64,000 nt of DNA from Eutypella sp. D-1 (lineage: Eukaryota; Ascomycota; Sordariomycetes; Xylariales; Diatrypaceae), in assembly GCA_023313575.1 (NCBI GenBank), contig JAJTTP010000004.1:992001-1056000 (forward strand), in the 5' to 3' direction. The notes beneath the pieces are model-generated. The model saw only the letters and a program-made list of their open reading frames with translations, made no database searches and was not told the origin of the DNA. Below are positions 58,924-64,000 of the stretch, in pieces. Each line of letters opens with the position of its first letter. The first letter of the stretch is position 1. A program made the position numbers and the translations under genes.

Positions 58924-61488
58924 TTATTGAAATTGTCCCACCGGCCAGTCTGTCCACAGCTCGTCAAGATCAGTGCCCAGCATTTCGAAGCTGAAATCCG
59001 GGATTGCGCCCTGGGCGTCCGAGGTAGGAAGCAACCAGGGCATGGATAACTGCTGACCATCTCGTGAGTAAGGGGTGCCAAGTCCTAGCTGGGCAACGGC
59101 AGCGGCGTCGGCGGGGAAGGGCGTGATGGACTACGAGTATGATTAGCTACCAATCGAAATGCGTGTCGGGGGTTCATGCAAGAGAACTGACCTTGGCTCG
59201 GTTGACCGGGTCCTGGGTAGTCACTTGTCCTGTAGTATCATTCGCCTGCGGAAGCTGGCAGGCGAAGGGACCACCGCCGCCCTGGTTTGCGAGTAGCCTG
59301 TAGTGCAAGGCAATGAACCGCTCGGCGGCTGCGGCTTTTGCCTCTCCCGGAGTCTTCAACCCTAGATGCGTCTCTAGGAGACCGAGTGCTGAGCAGACGG
59401 AGAAGTAGCCCACGGGATCGTTGTTCATGCCTCGCAGTATACGGTCCTCCTTCATTGCGATGCACTTCTCGATTAACTTGAGCGTCTCCTGAGAGCTCGC
59501 CATGATTAGACCCGTAGAATCTAGAAGGCGCGAAACAAATCCAAATTGTTAGCAAGACCGGGAAAATAAAAACGTATGAGAGTCTGGAATGCATTACCTC
59601 TTGGTTGGTATAATACAACATTGCATAGATTCCATGACGCGATCATGCAGTCCTCCCGGAGGAAATAGAGTACCCGTATGCCCTTATGAAAGAGCCGATC
59701 ATGCATGAGCACAATGTCCCGAGCGACACTGAAGTATAAGAACTCTACTAGCTGGTACTTCGAGTTGTACTTCCGCAACTTGAGGAAGGGCTGGAAGAGG
59801 GGCAGCAGGTACTGCCGTAGCTGTAGTAGTAATAGAGTGTGGGCCAGAATGGGGGTATGGGGACGATCTGAGCCCTTCTCGCTGTCCAGATCCCATTCAG
59901 GCAGTGCATCAACCTCCTGGGAGATGAGCTCGCTAAACCTAATGGCCTGGTCCCAATCGGGCTTGGGTAGAGGCCCTGTTAGTATCTTGTTAAGCTCAAG
60001 CCGAAGCGGAAGACTCTGTCTGCTGAGATTTTGGAATGATGAGAAGGTGTACTCGCACTGGGGACGTGATGCCGGCAGCTCCTGTGAATCTTCGTCAAAC
60101 CCCTCGTCGTCGATGTTGCGAGGTGCGTCCGTAGCATTGTGGACCTGACTCATTAGGGTAGGGAGCCCCTGATCGAAGGAAGACTGGACGTCGAATTCCA
60201 CCATGGTGGCCCATATCCTCCTCCGCATTTCCTGCCAATAGGGCTGCATCTTAGTGCCCATCTGCTCCGGGTCCTGGTGCAGTCCGAGTGTGATTCCCTC
60301 CCTGATTATCGCGCCAGCTGCCGTCCAGTACCTTTTCTTCTTGATGATGTTGATCTTCTTAGCCAAGTAAGAAATACAGACAATCTGGTAATGTACAAGC
60401 TTGCGGTGCTTCTGGCTTTGCTTATCGAACCATTCATCACAGGCCTTCACCCACTTCTGGGCGGTCTGGGGGAGATTCGACTTGCCGCCGCCGGTAGTAT
60501 TAATAGAGGTCTGTGTAACGAAGCAGTGAGAGGTCGATATTATAGCTAGTATGAGTGCTGTGAATGCAGCGTTTCGCTTAGGTGGCGAGCCCCAGAAGTC
60601 GGCGTATTCCTTTTTGAATGTAGGGATGTGGAGAATGCGGTGGATTTGCTCAAAAGACTCGAGGTAAAACGTGACGAGGGCATCTGTTTCTGCCTTGGAG
60701 GGCAGCAATGCCTCGAGAGATAGGTCCGGCTCGTCAAATTTCCTCTCGCGATCCTCCTTTCTCTTCCTCCGATCCTTGTTAGATATGTTGAGCGGCCGCA
60801 GCCATTCGGAGGCGGTCTCTTGCATGAATGGGCTGATGCCCGTGAGCTCCTTAACGGATGCCCACGAGTTCAGCGGACTGAAATATCTGGTTTTAAAGTT
60901 CTGGCCTTTGATGAACTTGAACTCTAAACCGTCACCTGTGCACTCCGCAGGACAGGTTGGATTTAGGGGTTCCGGCGGGCCTGGCGGCGTCTCCTTGGAC
61001 ACATCCTTGATTGTCGACGGTGAGGCAACGACAGTGCTTCCATCAACAGAGGCCTGCTTGGTCAAAGCCGCCTTCAGCTGAGCAACCTCGAGCTCCAACT
61101 TCTGGATCCTCTCGTGATCCCGTGCGGCATCCCTAACAACCGTTGCATCGACAGCCGGTCGTGACGTAGGCTGAATCGTAACTGAGCGACGAGCATCTGG
61201 GCTTTGACCAAAGGGAGCTGATGGCCCAAAAGGAGTAAAGGAGCTCCTTTCTGCGGCGGAGCCGGCCGTCGGTATGCTCCTGGATTCATAACTACATCGA
61301 TCGGGAGTGCCGGATTTCATGCAGCGATCGCAGGGTAACTCCCTGGAACACGAAAGTTTGCGCCTGCGACATTCAAAGCAGCTGAGCCTCACACGCTGCC
61401 GCTTCCGAGCCGGAGCATGCCGATCTTCATCATTGTTTTCTTCTTCCACCGGTGGCAAGCCGGCGGGGGTAGGTTGCACGTTCGCCAT
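58924..61488 (-). CDS. Zn2Cys6 transcription factor with fungal-specific regulatory domain (second)
   Basis: Three exons, 61488-59598, 59520-59192 and 59130-58924, give 808 residues. The zinc cluster has Cys at 37, 40, 47, 53, 56 and 65 with the basic block CRRRKLSC, and is preceded by a basic stretch (RKRQRVR). A heptad-rich segment (HERIQKLELEVAQLKAALTK, about residues 125-145) may form a coiled-coil dimer contact. The long middle part is the fungal-specific domain with FEQIHRILHIPTFKKEYADFW and IREGITLGLHQDPEQ. The last exon ends in an acidic, aromatic tail (DFSFEMLGTDLDELWTDW) typical of activation regions. Both introns have good signals: GTAATG with GCTAAC, TTCTAG; and GTCAGT with GCTAAT, CGTAG. 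It is a nuclear regulator whose target is unknown; it is divergent from the acid phosphatase gene, 783 bases away. Confidence 0.92.
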
Positions 61489-62271
61489 TCGGCGCCGGAC
61501 TACAACTTAGTGGTTCGGGGAGAAACTTCCGTAAAACGCAATTTCTTCCACCGCCAAGGGTATACACGATTTAGAATTCCGAGAATTTAATTGATAGGAC
61601 CAGAAAACCTCGGAAATGACTAGTTTCAATAGCGACATAGCATCGATGAAAGGGGGTTTCCTCAGAGACGCTTTTGCTTATTCCGAATGCTGCTCGGATT
61701 TGTCAGTGACGGCTTCTCGGAAATACGAGCTCGGACTTCGGCTTTCGGAGAATTCTCTTAAGACCGAGACTTTTCAGTGTACTAACCTTGTTAACCTTGG
61801 AACTGTTCTTGGACGCTCTTATCAGAGAACATGCTCTTAACGAACTTTCATTTTTGCGATGCGATCAATGGGTTACATCGCATCCTCAACCTACTCTAAA
61901 TAAGAGGTTCGGAAACGAGTGATCTTAGTTCCAGGCCACCCGAAGATGTATTTCCGGGTCTTGGTATGTCACTGTGACGAACCGAGTGCGCGTCTATCCT
62001 CCAATCGTGTATGATCGAGTCGTGGCGCTTAATGGCGGCTATTAGCCTCTGTTGACCCCGGCAATATGGTAAATAGACGCCGTACCTGAGTTAAGACTGT
62101 CCGGCGCCTCAAGCTAGGCTTAGTGGCGATGCATCTCAGCCCTTTGCCAAACAACCGGAATACGTGGTTTCGCGTTCAATAAATCCTCTCCCTATTCATT
62201 CAAGAGGCGATTGGTGCCCATCATCATTCCCAAAAATTCTCAATTCATAAAAATGCTATAGTTAGTGAATA
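61489..62271. promoter_or_regulatory. divergent promoter region between the second Zn2Cys6 regulator and the acid phosphatase
   Basis: 783 bases separate the two start codons, so both promoters lie here. The segment has several CGGAA and TTCCG trinucleotide-type words (for example 61602-61740), the half-sites that zinc-cluster proteins often bind. These words are too short and common to call an operator. Confidence 0.4.
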
Positions 62272-63556
62272 ATGTTCTTGTCACTGATCAGCCTTTTGGC
62301 CGGTGCAAACCGGGTCAGCAGCGCACTGGTGCCCGGACGCGGCTTTGATAGGATCATCAGCATATGGCTGGAGAATCAGGTAAGTGAACGTATCCTTGTC
62401 CTCTGATCGTGCGCTTTTGCTACCGAATATCTGACTAATAGCCTTGGACGCTTGTAGGACTTTGATAAAGTCGTTGCAGAACACCACTTTTCCGAGCTGG
62501 CGAAGTTAGGAATCCTACAGACGAGATACTATGCCCACACACATCCGAGTCAACCAAATTATCTAGCCGCAGTCGCAGGCGACTATTGGGGCTTAGACCA
62601 CGATGATTTCGTTCGCGTACCGTCGAAGATAGCGACCGTCGTAGATCTCTTGGATGCAAAGGGTATATCATGGGCTGGATACTTCGAAGGCAACCCCAGT
62701 CCGGGCTACATGGGTGATTACAGTATGACCGATGACGGGACATGGGATTATGTCAGGAAACATAAGTGAGTCTTCGTGTTTGGTGAGGTGTTGCACAACC
62801 AGTTCAAGAGCTCGACTAACACGCGATAGCCCGTTCGTCTCCTATGATTCCATCAACATGAATGGTTCTCGGCTGGCCAATCTTCTTTCATTTGAAGACT
62901 TTCGGCGTGATGTTGAGGCTGGAACAGTCCCTCAGTTCGTAATGATGTCGCCTGATATGCTGAACGATGGTCACAATACGACACTTGACTACGCGACCAA
63001 GTGGGCCCACGATTACCTAGAACCCTTACTCGAGGACGACGTCTTCGCCGAAAGGACGCTTATACAACTAACGTACGACGAGACTGAAGACTATGCGGAG
63101 CCTAACCGCATTGTATCTTTGTTGCTGGGCAATGCCGTTTCCGAATCTCAAAAAGGATCGGAGGACGATACATTCTACACGCACTTCTCGATCCTGTCGA
63201 CTGTCGAGCATAATTGGGAGCTGCCGAACCTAGGCAGGTACGATGTGGGCGCGAATGTATTCAAAATCCTCGCAGACGAAACGAAATACGAGAACAAAGA
63301 TCCCCCTAATGTAAAGAGCGTCAACAACTCCGTGTCGTACCCCGGTCCGTTCAACAGAAACCACACAACTAAGCTGTTGGATTACCCGGCACCGAACCTG
63401 CAACTCATCGGGGCTGGAGGACTACCCGTGCTTGATTCTATTCAAGAAGCATGGAAGGATGAAGCGAAGTCTGAAGAGACGCCGTATGACGGCACTGGTA
63501 ACGTCTATGATGGGGACACCCCGCCTTTTTATAAGTCTCAAGCGAAAAACTCATAG
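62272..63556 (+). CDS. secreted acid phosphatase / phosphoesterase family protein
   Basis: Three exons, 62272-62379, 62458-62765 and 62830-63556, give 380 residues. Introns have ideal signals (GTAAGT, CTGACTAAT, TGTAG; GTGAGT, CTAAC, GATAG). The signal peptide is MFLSLISLLAGANRVSSA. The mature part matches the fungal phosphoesterase family of PhoA-like acid phosphatases: IISIWLENQDFDKV at the start, THPSQPNYLAAVAGD, YFEGNPSPGYMG, and SPDMLNDGHNTTLDYA, whose Asp, Asn and His residues are candidates for metal and phosphate binding. Such enzymes release phosphate from organic esters outside the cell and are often induced by phosphate shortage. Several NxT/S sites fit secretion. The start is the first ATG and gives the signal peptide. 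Its 5' neighbour is a divergent Zn2Cys6 regulator gene. Confidence 0.92.
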
Positions 63557-64000
63557 TGAAGCATTTGCCTCGAGTTGGATCTTAGATATTGACAGGTTTC
63601 TTAATTACCATATAGGTTCCAAGATCGGGATAAGTCGATTATTTGATTGAAGACTCATGTGGGCGGTGGAAGACTTGATCTGAAGCCCTTGAAGAAGGCG
63701 TCCCTCATTCATGTGTGACTCGTATATATTTGATACCGGCTGCCCGAGGCGGAGACAATGAGCCCGTTACTAAGGGCACTAACTTATAAAATATTATGCT
63801 TTTAGATCATCTTGCAGCCGCTAGCCGGATGCTCGATTCGCGGCTCGGCCGAGTGGCAACTCATAAAGTTGCAAGAGGGTTTCAGAACCCTGAGATGGAC
63901 GAAAGGAGATGGGTGCCACTTACGTGGCATGGGTAGCGCGATCGTCGCTCACCATTTACAAATTCGTTACATTACCGCGAACATATCTGATAGGGCGGAG
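63557..64000. other. downstream flank of the phosphatase gene
   Basis: The last 440 bases hold no gene I can support. A segment at about 63841-63896 (CGGCTCGGCCGAGTGGCAAC, then an AGGGTTTCAGAACCCT inverted repeat) resembles parts of a tRNA-Ser/Leu, but the arms do not fold into one cloverleaf. Confidence 0.45.

Noticed and set aside
63830..63900. tRNA-Ser-like segment near the window end
   Set aside because: The D-arm-like GGCCGAGTGGC is present, but the remaining arms do not form a cloverleaf.

Overview
The window looks like nuclear DNA of a filamentous ascomycete (Pezizomycotina, most likely a sordariomycete). Seen directly: introns of about 55-170 nt with GTRAGT-like donors, CTRAC branch points and short AG acceptors; genes typical of moulds (a GH64 glucanase, two Zn2Cys6 regulators, a DUF6604 protein, a fungal amidoligase, a phosphoesterase-type acid phosphatase); and intergenic DNA scattered with short TACCTAGGTA-like palindromes. 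The lineage call is inference, since no rRNA or mitochondrial marker is present.

Layout. 0.2-1.4 kb: intronless complex I assembly methyltransferase (NDUFAF5 type, +). 2-4.3 kb: broken gene for a multi-pass membrane protein (-). 4.35-27.5 kb: a very gene-poor stretch with only one convincing coding exon (9.0-9.14 kb, -). 27.5-28.3 kb: ARPC5 (+). 30.3-32.8 kb: Rqc1/TCF25 (+). 34.2-34.55 kb: Atx1 copper chaperone (+). 36.5-38 kb: secreted GH64 glucanase (+). 38.7-39.9 kb: broken amidoligase (-). 44-46.6 kb: Zn2Cys6 regulator (+). 47.8-49.8 kb: MOSC / flavin reductase / 2Fe-2S fusion (-). 50.4-53.1 kb: DUF6604 protein (-). 54.4-55.3 kb: short-chain dehydrogenase (+), convergent with an SCP-x-type thiolase (55.8-57.2 kb, -). 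58.9-61.5 kb: second Zn2Cys6 regulator (-), divergent from a secreted acid phosphatase (62.3-63.6 kb, +).

There is no operon and no clear biosynthetic cluster. Housekeeping genes (NDUFAF5, ARPC5, RQC1, ATX1) fill the first part; metabolic, regulatory and secreted functions fill the last 28 kb. The most notable signals are: two gene remnants whose in-frame stops could all have arisen by C-to-T or G-to-A change, as repeat-induced point mutation (RIP) would cause; a 23 kb gene-poor block; a triplicated acidic DD[ED]MPxL motif at the end of Rqc1; and a one-base discontinuity at the first splice junction of the MOSC-reductase gene. I found no clear evidence of a wholly new biological system.
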